Below, in pieces: positions 1 through 9,477 of a stretch of 64,000 nt of DNA; position 1 is the first letter of the stretch; every line of letters starts with the position of its first letter. The position numbers were made by a program, and so were the translations under genes. Source of the DNA: Paraburkholderia tropica. GTDB lineage: Bacteria > Pseudomonadota > Gammaproteobacteria > Burkholderiales > Burkholderiaceae. Below the pieces are notes generated by a model. It searched no databases. It worked only from the letters and a program-made list of their open reading frames with translations, and was not told the DNA's origin. The stretch lies in NCBI RefSeq assembly GCF_900109265.1, contig NZ_FNZM01000004.1, positions 1 through 64,000 of the forward strand, given 5' to 3'.

Positions 1-272
1 TTGAGAATCTCGTTGGCACGACGCAATTCCTTGACCTCGCGCTCCAGGGCCTTCAGCCGTTCGCGTTCGTCGGTGCTCACGCCATCACGCTCACCCTGGT
101 CAACCTGGTCACGCTTGACCCATTCGTGCAGCGTCTGCGGCGTACAGCCGATCATCGGTGCAATCGATTCGACCGCCGCCCACATCGACGGATGTTCCCT
201 ACGTTGCTCGCGCACCAGACGCACTGCGCGCTCGCGGACTTCCGGGGAAAACTTGGTTGCCTTCTTGTTCAT
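1..272 (-). CDS. IS3-family transposase OrfA, 3'-truncated by window edge
   Basis: About 90 residues starting [20 protein letters not shown], a helix-turn-helix protein of the IS3 OrfA type: N-terminal HTH, then a leucine/charged coiled-coil stretch ([20 protein letters not shown]) that leads into the usual frameshift region. It binds the IS ends and, fused to OrfB by programmed frameshifting, forms the transposase. The start at 272 follows a GGAG. The C-terminus and OrfB are beyond base 1. Confidence 0.85.
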   Translation of the reverse strand, partial: MNKKATKFSPEVRERAVRLVREQRREHPSMWAAVESIAPMIGCTPQTLHEWVKRDQVDQGERDGVSTDERERLKALEREVKELRRANEIL

Positions 273-322
273 GGCTCCATTCTCTCAAGAGTTGGAGCCT
301 CCACCAAACCCGGCTCGGTTCA
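1..322 (-). mobile_element. IS3-family insertion sequence, left end, partial
   Basis: The element end lies at 322: read on the minus strand it begins TGAACCGAGCCGGGTTTGG, the TGA-starting terminus typical of IS3-family (IS51-like) elements in Burkholderia relatives, followed 50 bases later by orfA. The other end and orfB lie outside the window. It interrupts vgrG. It holds a GATC (150), unlike the DNA to its right, which fits a later arrival. A target duplication cannot be checked from one end. Confidence 0.85.
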
Positions 323-879
323 GCATGCTCAAAATAATAGAACCAGCCTTCGGACTCCAGCAGCCGGTGCACGAAGGACCAGTCATCCTCATACTGAACA
401 CAGAAGGAGCGTTCCAGTGATGCGTTCTGAATGTCGAGCCGGTACGCACCGAGTGCCTGCGGGTGACCGCTAAACACCGTGTCGAGGATAGTTTCTACTG
501 ACTTATCCTGAAAAATACGCGCATCTTTTCTGAATTTCAGGAAATGGAGCCATGATGAGAACGCGAGCTGAAAACTCGTGAGCTGCCCGTCAGCGCCCAG
601 CCTCCGCGCGGTATGGACGTAACCGTGCTGCGGCCGATAACTCTTGTCGGCACGCTGAATCCAGAGTGTGACCGGCTGTGCGATGAGTGACTTCAGCTCA
701 AGTTCACCATCTAAAGACACGGCATCGACGGAATATTCATAGTTGCGACCGAGCCGAGAAGTCCCAATCACAATCTGGGGCAATAGCTTATCTTCTCCGG
801 CTGGAGTATCGAGCTTAAGCAGCCGCTCTGCCTGAGTTAATCCAGACTGCATCAGCGAAATAATGTCCTGCGCTCCCAT
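323..879 (-). pseudogene. vgrG: vgrG (T6SS spike) 5' fragment, cut by the IS
   Basis: The first ~185 residues match the N-terminal gp27-like domain of type VI secretion VgrG spike proteins (FRKDARIFQDKSVETILD, then FCVQYEDDWSFVHRLLESEG, GWFYYFEH). VgrG proteins are usually 650-900 residues, so the gp5-like needle and any effector tail are missing. Reading frame is lost at the IS terminus at 322. A good AAGGAAAT precedes the ATG at 879. No other T6SS gene is in view, so this was probably an orphan vgrG or the end of an effector island. It should be non-functional. Confidence 0.85.
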
Positions 880-1252
880 CGATATTTCCTTCTATGGGCC
901 ATCCCTTAAAGTCGAGCGGAATCATAAATGGAAAACTTGGCACTCGACAATCTATCTAACTTTGCCTGGCTTTTTTGACATTCAGATTTACTATGCGCCA
1001 TAGATTGTTTTGAACGCCTGCGCCGACTATTGATACCGTGGCACTTAAGCGCCAGGCGCGCGGACAGTCGAAGTGGCGTCTTCGCGCCCTACTCTTTGAA
1101 TGGTGAAAAGGTATTCGCGAAACCCTACGATTCGTCACGCACAACAGCTAGCTTGCTCCCAACACCTCAATTCGCTAAATTTCGCCTTGCAACATCAATA
1201 CGCGTTGGCGATAGCTTCGCCAACGTTCTTACACTCCAGGAGCACGCAGAAA
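880..1252. promoter_or_regulatory. vgrG / csp intergenic region with probable long csp leader
   Basis: No gene seen. The last ~150 bases before the cold-shock gene are AT-richer than the surroundings and probably contain its promoter and a long structured 5' leader, as is usual for csp genes; the exact promoter is not identified. Confidence 0.35.
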
Positions 1253-1456
1253 ATGGCAACGGGTACCGTGAAGTGGTTTAACGACGCAAAGGGCTTTGGC
1301 TTCATCTCTCCGGACGACGGCGGCGAAGACCTCTTCGCACATTTCTCCGAAGTGCAGGGAAAGGGATTCAAGTCGCTTCAAGAAGGACAGAAGGTGACGT
1401 ATGAAGTGAAGCAGGGTCCGAAGGGAAAACAGGCTGCTAACATTCAGCCGGTGTAA
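1253..1456 (+). CDS. cspA: Cold-shock protein, CspA family
   Basis: A 67-residue single cold-shock domain starting [18 protein letters not shown], the usual length for CspA-family RNA chaperones. RNP1 (KGFGFI) and RNP2 (DLFAHF) nucleic-acid-binding motifs are intact, with the aromatic surface W/F/F. These proteins bind single-stranded RNA in the cytoplasm and melt secondary structure. The ATG at 1253 is preceded by AGGAG 11 bases upstream; a longer in-frame start at 1100 has no such site. Stand-alone gene. The family is certain; whether it is cold-induced is not shown. Confidence 0.95.
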   Translation: MATGTVKWFNDAKGFGFISPDDGGEDLFAHFSEVQGKGFKSLQEGQKVTYEVKQGPKGKQAANIQPV

Positions 1457-1832
1457 CCGGGGCGGCCAATTCCGTGTGTCTATAGCCGAACAGCAGGGAA
1501 CGCGCGGCGCGACCGTTGCGTCACACAGTTCAAATCCTCAGTCGACAATAGGCGCTGAAGATGCCGCACGAAACCCTGCTACCTCCACCGCCTTTCTCGA
1601 TTGGAATCGCCAGATTGCGATGAACGCCGGCATTTGACGGCTTCAGCTCAGGACGGCGTGGGCAACTCTCAGCAGCATCGTTGAGACGGCCCCGATAACG
1701 CATCCGAAAGTGCACACTCGTCGTTAACTAACAACGTCATCAGCAGGCTTTTGGTCGAGCTGCTCTATCCGATTGTCTTTCAAATCGGAAAATCAGTGCT
1801 ACATTTATTACAGCATTTTCGAGGAGCGGAAC
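1457..1832. other. Intergenic stretch, nothing recognised
   Basis: 376 bases after the cold-shock gene. I see no convincing ORF or RNA gene. The last ~60 bases are AT-rich and probably hold the promoter of the next gene. Confidence 0.3.
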
Positions 1833-2396
1833 ATGACTATGACGCGACCGCCTGACCGCGATTACCCAGAAGATGCCGATGGTGCGGACGCGTACGCGCC
1901 TCCGCAGCGATTCGAGGAGGCGGTGAGCAGCGCGAGCGCAGACCCGGAACTTGCCGACAGCAGCGCTGTGGAGGATGACCGGAGCAAGCTCGTCTATCAC
2001 GCCGGCATCGCGCGTGCTCAGATGGATGAAATAGACCAGACCCGCGCGGTACTGCAGCACCAAAAAGGCTTGCTTGCAACAATGTTTGGCATTGCCAGTT
2101 TCTTCGCATTGTTCTTCGCGCTGGCGCTTGCCGCTGCTTTAGGTGTGCGTATTCCTCTGGGAATTTATGTCCCGGCCTCCGCGGTAGGAGTATGCGCGGC
2201 GCTCGCGAGTTTTTCGATTGTCGTCGCGACCCTGGTGGCGTACTCCCTCGCCCAGACAGATATCCTCGCATTCCGTCTCAGGGGTGCTTATGCGGTGCGC
2301 AAAGCCGTACTTTTCGACCTCAACTTCCAACTCGGCATTCACGTCGAGCCGGATGATATGAGATACCGAAAGCAGCGTTCTCGGTACGGCGAATAA
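1833..2396 (+). CDS. Hypothetical protein with two membrane segments
   Basis: 187 residues. The first ~80 are hydrophilic and acidic; two hydrophobic segments follow (about 85-110, ATMFGIASFFALFFALALAA, and 118-145, IYVPASAVGVCAALASFSIV), then a basic C-terminus. It is probably an inner-membrane protein with both ends in the cytoplasm. Start chosen at the ATG after GAGGAG (1821). Not recognised as a named family. It lies 20 bases before another two-segment membrane protein on the same strand, so the two are probably co-transcribed. Confidence 0.65.
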   Translation: MTMTRPPDRDYPEDADGADAYAPPQRFEEAVSSASADPELADSSAVEDDRSKLVYHAGIARAQMDEIDQTRAVLQHQKGLLATMFGIASFFALFFALALAAALGVRIPLGIYVPASAVGVCAALASFSIVVATLVAYSLAQTDILAFRLRGAYAVRKAVLFDLNFQLGIHVEPDDMRYRKQRSRYGE

Positions 2397-2416
2397 CCGA
2401 CCTTGTCGAGCTTGAT

Positions 2417-3145
2417 ATGACCCGCCGTGGCAGAGGGGGCCTGATGCACCAGCACTGGAAGGACAAGGCCAAGGCGTTTGCCAGCTATTTCGCTTTCATC
2501 GAGAAAGCCGGGACCGCTCTGATTGCCCAAGCGAGACGGCTTCAGTTGCTTTCGAATTCCGGGTTGTGCGGAGTCGCCGGCGGCGCGCTCGGCGTCATTG
2601 CTGTCACGGTCTTCTTGCACTACAACAACTATGGCGCGTTCGAGGCGACCCTCATAGGAGCCGTAACACCGGTGCTTTTCGCAGCCGTTGGGCTCGGGGT
2701 TGGGCGCTATATTCCCGCGCGCGCAGGCACGGCCCGCATTGAAGAAGAGAATTACGTCGGCCAGAAGCTTAGAGAGGTCGACGAACGGATTAACTGCCTC
2801 TCCGCTGACCTGGATGCGCTGCCTGTTAAAAAGGGGACGGCAGCCCAGCGTGAGGTCCTTACGCTTCAGATAAAGGCTGCTTTTGAGCGACGAGCCGAGC
2901 TTCAGCAGCAGCTGAGACAGCTTGAAGAAGAGTATTTAGGCGTCGGCCTCGTTCGAACTGTTGAATCTGCCCAGAAGGTTCTACCAGAGCTTGAGCCACC
3001 CGCCCAAGCCTCGGATGACGAGGATGCCATCGAACTGCCATCAGTAACTGCAGCGCAGCGCGATATCATTTCGGAGCTGCGACCCGAGCCACATCGCCCT
3101 GCTCCACCCGAGCGTCGGCCGCCCCCGCCTCCTCCAGCGAAATGA
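2417..3145 (+). CDS. Hypothetical membrane protein with coiled coil and proline-rich tail
   Basis: 242 residues, or 233 if the ATG at 2444 is used. Two hydrophobic segments lie around residues 50-70 and 78-98. They are followed by a charged Gln/Glu/Arg-rich coiled coil (about 110-170, including RRAELQQQLRQLEEEY) and a proline-rich tail ending RRPPPPPPAK. This suggests a membrane-anchored cytoplasmic scaffold. No family recognised. It follows the preceding membrane protein by 20 bases. Confidence 0.6.
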   Translation: MTRRGRGGLMHQHWKDKAKAFASYFAFIEKAGTALIAQARRLQLLSNSGLCGVAGGALGVIAVTVFLHYNNYGAFEATLIGAVTPVLFAAVGLGVGRYIPARAGTARIEEENYVGQKLREVDERINCLSADLDALPVKKGTAAQREVLTLQIKAAFERRAELQQQLRQLEEEYLGVGLVRTVESAQKVLPELEPPAQASDDEDAIELPSVTAAQRDIISELRPEPHRPAPPERRPPPPPPAK

Positions 3146-3294
3146 CCACCAACTGCCCGCTGGCGTTGTCCGGGCGGGAGTGCTAAATCGACGCATTCGA
3201 GGCAGCGATGCTTCCCCCCTGGCCGACCCAAAACATTACGAGCTCGAACTGTAAGTTGGCCAAGCACTTAGTGCTCCGAAAAGGTTCCCAACGT

Positions 3295-4434
3295 CTAAGC
3301 GCCGCTCACCGCGTCTCCGAGCTCAATATCTCCGAGCATCCTCGGCAACGCAATCGAGTACGTGACGTACGGTGAATCGCCCGCGCCGGAGACCGATGGC
3401 TGCTTCACGGGGATGTAGAGCACCCTGTCGTGGCTAATGAACGTTCCATCTGGACGGATGAGTCGCGGGTCTGCGACGAGCGTCTCTGTTCGTCCAGACG
3501 GCGCCACAACCGTGATGTGGTTCGTGACAGTCTCGGAAAAATAGACGTTCCCGCGCGAATCCATCGCACACCCGCCGGCGAAAGCGTTGTCGAACACATG
3601 CTCAACGTGTTGCGCTAGTTCGTCGTCCGACAAGCTCATATCGTTCAGGTATCGCGTCTCAACCCGGTAGAGCGGCCCCGTAGGCGCAGCCCAATAAAGC
3701 CACTTCCCGTCCGCCGTGATTTCGATAAGGTCGCTGTTCGGCGGGGTGAACGTCTTGCCCCCTTTCACATGTGCGAGCACAGCGGGGATTTTCGCCGTCG
3801 TCGACGCCATCACAACCGCGTTACCCGATAGCCTCCGCGTCGTCGTCCCGGTACTCATGTTGCGAACAATGATGCCACCCAGGCCCGAATCGCTGATGTA
3901 CAACATCTGCCCGTGAAACCGCAGGTCGTTCATCTGCGCGCCGGGTGGCAAAACATCCCTATCGAAGCGCAAGACCTGAAGTACGGCACCGGTGCGAGCA
4001 TCGAGTTGCACGAGCTTTTGAGCATCCGGATGGAGGGACGCATTCACACCGGGAAAAATACCTGGGCTGAGTGTGCCTTGGTCGACGCACCAAACCGTGT
4101 CGTCGGAAAAGATGTGGACCGAGTTCAGGTAGACGAATGCGTCACGACCGTCGTTACCAGGCCGCCAATCATTCCAAGCATTCCCCGGAAACGGAAGCAA
4201 CGTGCCGTCCACTGCTCGCCGCGCGATTGAAGGGGTTGGGTTATCGGAGGCATAACGAGGCAGACCGAGGAAAAGCACACCATCGCTTGTGAGCGCGACT
4301 TGATTCGCCATCCAAGGGGAGCGGACTGCAACTCGCAACTCAAGCGGAGCGTCCGCTCCAAGAACCGACCCTGTGCTGAAAGACGCTCCGAACGCGCCAG
4401 CTGCGAAGAGGAACTGCCGTCTGTTAATTGCCAT
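3295..4434 (-). CDS. MRJP/Yellow-family secreted protein with Tat signal
   Basis: 379 residues. The N-terminus NRRQFLFAAGAFGASF is a twin-arginine (Tat) signal with cleavage expected near residue 26, so the protein probably folds before export to the periplasm. The rest has the repeating beta-propeller texture of the major royal jelly protein / Yellow family (MNDLRFHGQMLYISDSGLGG, then NAFAGGCAMDSRGNVYFSET), which is related to SMP-30/gluconolactonase propellers. Bacterial members are usually uncharacterised; a ligand-binding or lactonase-like role is a guess. The start follows a weak ribosome site. Monocistronic. Confidence 0.75.
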   Translation of the reverse strand: MAINRRQFLFAAGAFGASFSTGSVLGADAPLELRVAVRSPWMANQVALTSDGVLFLGLPRYASDNPTPSIARRAVDGTLLPFPGNAWNDWRPGNDGRDAFVYLNSVHIFSDDTVWCVDQGTLSPGIFPGVNASLHPDAQKLVQLDARTGAVLQVLRFDRDVLPPGAQMNDLRFHGQMLYISDSGLGGIIVRNMSTGTTTRRLSGNAVVMASTTAKIPAVLAHVKGGKTFTPPNSDLIEITADGKWLYWAAPTGPLYRVETRYLNDMSLSDDELAQHVEHVFDNAFAGGCAMDSRGNVYFSETVTNHITVVAPSGRTETLVADPRLIRPDGTFISHDRVLYIPVKQPSVSGAGDSPYVTYSIALPRMLGDIELGDAVSGA

Positions 4435-4941
4435 TTAAATTTCGCGATACTCCACTTCTTGCTTCTGCTCAAGCACGTTCAATCGACAGCACGTCGAATC
4501 GCGCCTAGCTATACTGTCTAGCCAATTGCCGAAACACCCGGATGCGATAATCGCTTCGCAATCGAGAAGCGTTGGGGTCAGCAGCGAATTGACAGTGTAC
4601 ACCGCTACCGCAAAGCATCCGTCTAAGTAAAATTCCATCAGCAACATTCATCACGCGCAGACGTTTCTCCATCGCGCTATTGCTCTCATTCCTTCGACAT
4701 TTTCTTTCGAATTTGAAAGGCACATTGGCAGCGTTCAGCGCGTTATCGAATCCATGTTTAAACTGCCCACTCGCCACTCAGTCAGCCTCATCAACCGAGC
4801 AGGCGGCAATCCCTCAGTAAATTCCAGAATGGCAGGCGAGTCGTTTGGTGGCGATATCAATAACCGCCTCATTGAACAGCGTCGATGCTTCGCACCACAT
4901 TGCTTGCCACATAGGTCATATGCTTTAGCAGGAGTGTTCTC
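4435..4941. other. Intergenic stretch between divergent genes
   Basis: 507 bases, AT-richer than the flanks, between the divergently transcribed MRJP-like gene and the SDR gene. It presumably carries both promoters. The short frames in it have no recognisable product. Confidence 0.3.
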
Positions 4942-5715
4942 GTGGATTTAGGACTTCAACAGAAACGTGTGCTTATTACCGGTGGTAGTCGAGGCATCGG
5001 CTACGCGTGCGCAGAGGTTTTCGCGCGCGAAGGCGCGGAGGTGACAATCGTCGGACGCACCCAGGAAAGCGTTGATGCAGCGCTTCAATCTCTTTCCGCG
5101 CCACATCCAGGCAAGCTTAACGGCTTCGCACTGGACCTTTCCGACGCATCCAGCCGCGACATCCTTAGCCACGCGATTGCCTCCTCCGACGTCGTTGTGA
5201 ACAATGCGGGTGCAATACCCGGCGGCGGGCTTGACCGCGTCGACGATGAATCTTGGCGTGCCGCGTGGGACCTCAAGATCTATGGTTATATAGATGCCAC
5301 CAGAAAGGCGCTTCCTGCGATGCTTTCCAGGAGTTCCGGCGTAATCGTGAACGTCATCGGGATTGCAGGCGCAGCACCTCGATACGACTATGTGAGCGGC
5401 TCTATGGCGAATGCTGCTCTCATTGCATTCACGAAGGCGACTGGCGCCTTTGCAGCACGCAGCGGCGTGCGAATCGTGGGCGTGAACCCGGGACCGACTG
5501 AGACTGACCGCCTGGTGCGGCTGTACGAAACACGCGCCGAAGCGAGATTTGGTGACCGTACACGCTGGAGAGAACTACTTGGCGACATGCCGTTTGGGCG
5601 TCCGGCGAAGCCCGAAGAAATCGCTGACCTAGTCGCGTTCCTTGCTTCCGCCCGTGCCGCTTACCTGAGTGGCGTGGTCATCGATGCCGACGGCGGCGCG
5701 CAATACGCCGGCTAA
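4942..5715 (+). CDS. Short-chain dehydrogenase/reductase (SDR) with altered active site
   Basis: 257 residues with a Rossmann fold: the cofactor motif GGSRGIG lies near residue 14 and NNAG near 90. The start is a GTG at 4942 behind AGGAG. The usual YxxxK is replaced: the region reads YDYVSGSMANAA, so the catalytic lysine position carries Ser. Other bacterial SDRs share this variant, and their chemistry is not well defined. The gene ends in ADGGAQYAG, typical of SDRs. It faces a 3-hydroxyisobutyrate-dehydrogenase-like gene convergently. Family certain, substrate unknown. Confidence 0.85.
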   Translation: MDLGLQQKRVLITGGSRGIGYACAEVFAREGAEVTIVGRTQESVDAALQSLSAPHPGKLNGFALDLSDASSRDILSHAIASSDVVVNNAGAIPGGGLDRVDDESWRAAWDLKIYGYIDATRKALPAMLSRSSGVIVNVIGIAGAAPRYDYVSGSMANAALIAFTKATGAFAARSGVRIVGVNPGPTETDRLVRLYETRAEARFGDRTRWRELLGDMPFGRPAKPEEIADLVAFLASARAAYLSGVVIDADGGAQYAG

Positions 5716-5824
5716 TAGCTCTGATTGGCCGCAGCTTCTCCTGCGGCCTGCTTCCGCCGAGCACATCAGTCCACGAACCCGCGGACACGTGCGCTGCATC
5801 GTTCGCGTGACGCCTCAAGAGACG

Positions 5825-6730
5825 TCACACGGCCTTTAACGACGGAGCAAACAGTAGCTGAATGCTCGATAGGTCGAGCTTTGCGGCACCTTCGGATTGG
5901 CTCTGATGGAGCATCAACAGATTACGCACCAACGCTCCTAACGGAATAGTAGCGCCATGCGCTTGGGCATTGCTCATCGCGAGCCCTAAGTCCTTTGCCA
6001 TCAGCGCGACCTGAAATCCACCCTGATAGTTATGACTTGAAGGCGCATCGGAAAGCACGCCGGGCCACGGGTTCCACTTCTCTGACATGAAGTTCCGCCC
6101 GGTGCTGTGGTTGATGATTTCCGTCAGCGCCCTAGGGTCGACTCCGTTACGCGAGCCAAGCGCCAACGCTTCCGCCGTACCGGCCATCAGAACTGCCGCG
6201 AGCATGTTGTTGCACATCTTCGCAATCTGCCCTGCACCGCTCTGGCCCGCATGAAAAATCCGCTTGCCCATTGCGTGAAGGATGATAGACGCATCTTCGA
6301 CTACGGACTTCTCTCCGCCGACCATAAAACTCAGCGTCCCATCACGCGCACCCATAACACCACCGGAGACAGGCGCGTCGATGAACGCAAATCCCTTTTC
6401 TAGCGCCACCTGGAAAACCTTGCGAGCAATCTCTGCCGACACGGTCGAGCAGTCAATCAGTAGTGGCCGAGTATCGAGGTGAGCAATCAGCCCGTGTTCA
6501 CCGAGATACATCTCTCCAACGATTTTGTCGTTCGGTAGCATCGTAATCACTACATCGACGCCAACGGCCGCCTCCAGCGCAGAATTCGCGACCGCGACAC
6601 CAGCGTCCATCAGCTGCGAGTACGCTGCATCATTGACGTCAAACACCGTGACTGCATGGCCCGCCTTGAGCAGATTGAGGACCATGGGCGAGCCCATATT
6701 CCCAATTCCGATGAATCCGACACTTATCAT
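5825..6730 (-). CDS. NAD(P)-dependent 3-hydroxyacid dehydrogenase (HIBADH family)
   Basis: 301 residues from the ATG at 6730, chosen because GGAG sits ahead of it and the Rossmann strand VGFIGIGNMGSPMVLNL follows at once. Conserved family features are GxGxxG, the substrate loop PVSGG and the catalytic lysine in GAGQIAKMCNNM. The family oxidises beta-hydroxyacids such as 3-hydroxyisobutyrate, tartronate semialdehyde or 3-hydroxypropionate. An MHS permease gene lies directly upstream on the same strand, so the enzyme probably acts on what that permease imports. A second family member is at 19136. Confidence 0.88.
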   Translation of the reverse strand: MISVGFIGIGNMGSPMVLNLLKAGHAVTVFDVNDAAYSQLMDAGVAVANSALEAAVGVDVVITMLPNDKIVGEMYLGEHGLIAHLDTRPLLIDCSTVSAEIARKVFQVALEKGFAFIDAPVSGGVMGARDGTLSFMVGGEKSVVEDASIILHAMGKRIFHAGQSGAGQIAKMCNNMLAAVLMAGTAEALALGSRNGVDPRALTEIINHSTGRNFMSEKWNPWPGVLSDAPSSHNYQGGFQVALMAKDLGLAMSNAQAHGATIPLGALVRNLLMLHQSQSEGAAKLDLSSIQLLFAPSLKAV

Positions 6731-6874
6731 TGCGTGAACTCCAAACGTTGCGGGAGCGGCACGACCGCGCTCTGACATGCGATGTCTTGCCGCGGACCTG
6801 TATGCAGCGACGCGAGACTCGTGGACGTATGAATACTATGTTCATCGCCCGATTGCTCGCATACGGGAATTGCG

Positions 6875-8524
6875 TCAGTCGACTTCGATGCCCTTCGTCT
6901 CTTTCACAAAGAAGAGGCAGACAACGCAGGCGACGCCCGCGACTACGATGGGATACCAAAGGCCTGAGTAGATATTGCCGCTCGCGGCCACAATCGCGAA
7001 TGCACTTGCAGGCAGAAAGCCACCGAACCACCCGTTACCTATGTGGTACGGCACAGACAAGCACGTGTATCGAATGCGCGTCGGAAAGCACTCAACAAGC
7101 ATCGCTGCCATGGGACCATAGACCATGGTGCCGTAGAGCATCAACACGATGAGGACCAGGATGGACATTCCAACATTCACTTTGGCGGGGTCGGCTTTGA
7201 GCGGATATCCGCTTCCGGCCAATGCCTCTTTCAAACTCGTGTCGAAGCGCGCGGCTTGACTCGAAGCGGCGGGTCCTTTCGCATCGTACGAGGCGACTGC
7301 GACACCACCGACTTGTATCTGCGCAGTTACGCCGCTCGCCACCGGACGATTCTCGTAGCTGACACCAGCCTTCGAGAGCGCTGCTTTGGCGACATCACAG
7401 GAGCTTGTGAACTTCGAGGTTCCAACGGGATTGAACTGGAAGGAGCACTCTTGAGGGTCGGCAAGCAGCACGATGGGCGCCCGGGCCTGTGCCTCTTCCA
7501 ATGCGGGGTTCACGTAGTGCGTGAGAGCCTTGAACATCGGAATATAGGTCAACACCGCCAGCAGGCAGCCGATGAACATCACTGGCTTGCGCCCCACCTT
7601 GTCGGATAGTGCGCCGAACACGACGTAGAACGGCGACGTAATGAGCAAGGCTGCGAGCAGTATCTCGTTTGTCGTCGCCCCGTCAAGCTTCAAGGTCTGG
7701 GTCAGGAAGAACAGCGAATAGAATTGCCCCGTGTACCAGACAACAGCTTCGCCAGCGGTCACACCGAACAGGGCGATGAGCATCAAGCGGACGTTCTTCC
7801 ATTGGCCAAACGCTTCTTTGATGGGCGCTTTCGAAGCTTTCCCTTCCGCATGCATGCGCTGAAACGCCGGCGATTCGCTCAGTTGCAATCGAATCCAGAC
7901 CGACACCGCCAGCAATGCTACTGACAACAAAAATGGGACCCGCCATCCCCACGCCGCGAACGCCGCTTCTCCGGTGCTCATACGGACAGTCGAAATCACG
8001 AGCAGCGACAGGAACAGACCCAGAGTCGCTGTCATCTGAATCCACGACGTCCAACCGCCACGCTTATGGGTCGGCGCGTGCTCTGCGACGTACGTCGCCG
8101 CACCACCGTACTCTCCACCCAACGCGAGGCCCTGCGCCAACCGCATGCCGACGAAAATGATTGGAGACGCTATCCCGATGGCGGCATATCCCGGCAAGAG
8201 GCCAACAAGAAATGTCGAAGAACCCATCAATATGATGGTCACCATGAATGTATATTTGCGCCCGAGCATGTCCCCGAGTCGACCGAAGAAGACCGCGCCC
8301 AATGGTCGCACCGCGAAGCCCGCGGCAAAACTCAGCAAGGTAAAGATGAATGCCGCAGTCGGATTGACCCCGGCAAAAATCGTTTTGCTGATGTAGGGTG
8401 CCAGCGCGCCAGCGAGAAAAAAGTCGTACCATTCGAACACCGTCCCAAGCGACGAGGCAAAGACAATCAAACGGTCTTTGCTGCTCATTTTCGCGGGGCC
8501 CGCTGCGGTCAGAACTGCAGTCAT
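6875..8524 (-). CDS. MFS transporter, metabolite:H+ symporter (MHS) type, with large loop insertion
   Basis: 549 residues starting MTAVLTAAGPAKMSSKDRL; GGAGAC precedes this ATG. A longer frame to 8854 overlaps the opposite gene and was rejected. MFS motif A is present twice (GRLGDMLGRK between TM2 and TM3; GALSDKVGRKP after TM8), with the EWYDFFLAG motif of TM1 that marks MHS permeases for small carboxylates or betaines. MHS proteins usually have about 430-450 residues; the extra ~100 lie between late transmembrane helices (about 380-480, containing CSFQFNPVGTSKF and two Cys) and should form an extracytoplasmic domain. Sits upstream of the hydroxyacid dehydrogenase. Confidence 0.88.
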   Translation of the reverse strand: MTAVLTAAGPAKMSSKDRLIVFASSLGTVFEWYDFFLAGALAPYISKTIFAGVNPTAAFIFTLLSFAAGFAVRPLGAVFFGRLGDMLGRKYTFMVTIILMGSSTFLVGLLPGYAAIGIASPIIFVGMRLAQGLALGGEYGGAATYVAEHAPTHKRGGWTSWIQMTATLGLFLSLLVISTVRMSTGEAAFAAWGWRVPFLLSVALLAVSVWIRLQLSESPAFQRMHAEGKASKAPIKEAFGQWKNVRLMLIALFGVTAGEAVVWYTGQFYSLFFLTQTLKLDGATTNEILLAALLITSPFYVVFGALSDKVGRKPVMFIGCLLAVLTYIPMFKALTHYVNPALEEAQARAPIVLLADPQECSFQFNPVGTSKFTSSCDVAKAALSKAGVSYENRPVASGVTAQIQVGGVAVASYDAKGPAASSQAARFDTSLKEALAGSGYPLKADPAKVNVGMSILVLIVLMLYGTMVYGPMAAMLVECFPTRIRYTCLSVPYHIGNGWFGGFLPASAFAIVAASGNIYSGLWYPIVVAGVACVVCLFFVKETKGIEVD

Positions 8525-8782
8525 TGCCTTGTCTCCATTTTTGATATGTCTCGCGGCAAAGTCATGAGGCGTCACATTTTTTCTGCCTCGCCGCGAACGC
8601 CAAGCCATTGCAGCCAGGTCGTCAAGCAAATAGTGGAGCGATAGCGGGACCGAGATAAGAGAGAAAATCAACACTGATTGTGCGTGTATTGCAGAACCGC
8701 CCACGCATTGCATTACCGTTGCCAGCTTGTTCAGGCAGCAAGTCAGGTTAACCCCTGTACGAAGCGATAACTCGAGGTAGGT

Positions 8783-9460
8783 GTGTCGAAGCTGACGAAG
8801 GATTTCATTGAGAGCGGTGCGTACCGTACCGCGCTGGCGAACGCTGAAGAACATCCGCTCTGGACTTCCGCCGAACTAGATGCGTCCCTCCAGTCGACTC
8901 TCAAGCTGCAACCGGAACGCGGCCCCGTTTGGCTGTTTGCCTATGGCTCTTTGTTGTGGAACCCTTTGCTCGATTTCGTGCGAGGTGAGCGGGGAATGCT
9001 ACATGGCTGGCATCGCAGCTTTTGCATTCGCCTGGTAATCGGCCGCGGCACCGCAGAAGTACCGGGGCGCATGTTGGCGCTCGAAGCAGGTGGAGTGACA
9101 TCGGGTGTTGCATACCAGCTTCGTCAAGACTGCATATACGAAGACTTGTCGGTAATATGGGCGCGGGAAATGATTGGAGGCGTGTATCGTCCAACGTGGA
9201 CACGGGTCGAACTGGAGAACGGCGACATCGTTCACGCAATTGCATTTGTCGCGAACGAGTTGCACGCGCTCTACGAGGAGGACTCCACAGTTGCAGCGAT
9301 ATCTTCGCCTATCATGAAAGCTGCAGGGCCGCTTGGCGACAACATCGACTATGTGCTTCGCCTCGAGGCCTCACTTTCACAGCACGGGCTCCACGACCCG
9401 TATATCTCAGAGCTGGCAAAAGCCGTCTCAGCTGACGAGTGTACGGGCAACTCAAAATAA
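8783..9460 (+). CDS. Gamma-glutamylcyclotransferase, ChaC-like
   Basis: 225 residues. The motif WLFAYGSLLWNP is the YGSL glycine loop of ChaC-type enzymes, which cleave glutathione to 5-oxoproline and Cys-Gly in the cytoplasm. The domain ends YVLRLEASLSQHGLHDPYI, as in bacterial ChaC homologues. The start is a GTG at 8783 with GAGGT upstream. It is divergent from the MHS permease. No partner gene identifies a specific role; a link to redox or electrophile stress with the enzymes at 13-17 kb is inference. Confidence 0.85.
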   Translation: MSKLTKDFIESGAYRTALANAEEHPLWTSAELDASLQSTLKLQPERGPVWLFAYGSLLWNPLLDFVRGERGMLHGWHRSFCIRLVIGRGTAEVPGRMLALEAGGVTSGVAYQLRQDCIYEDLSVIWAREMIGGVYRPTWTRVELENGDIVHAIAFVANELHALYEEDSTVAAISSPIMKAAGPLGDNIDYVLRLEASLSQHGLHDPYISELAKAVSADECTGNSK

Positions 9461-9477
9461 GATTCGGCCGGCATCGA

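Noticed and set aside
323..879. A type VI secretion cluster
   Set aside because: Only a vgrG fragment is present; no tss genes or effector are within the window.
8525..8854. N-terminal extension of the MHS permease
   Set aside because: It would overlap the opposite ChaC-like gene and has no family similarity; a good ribosome site supports 8524.
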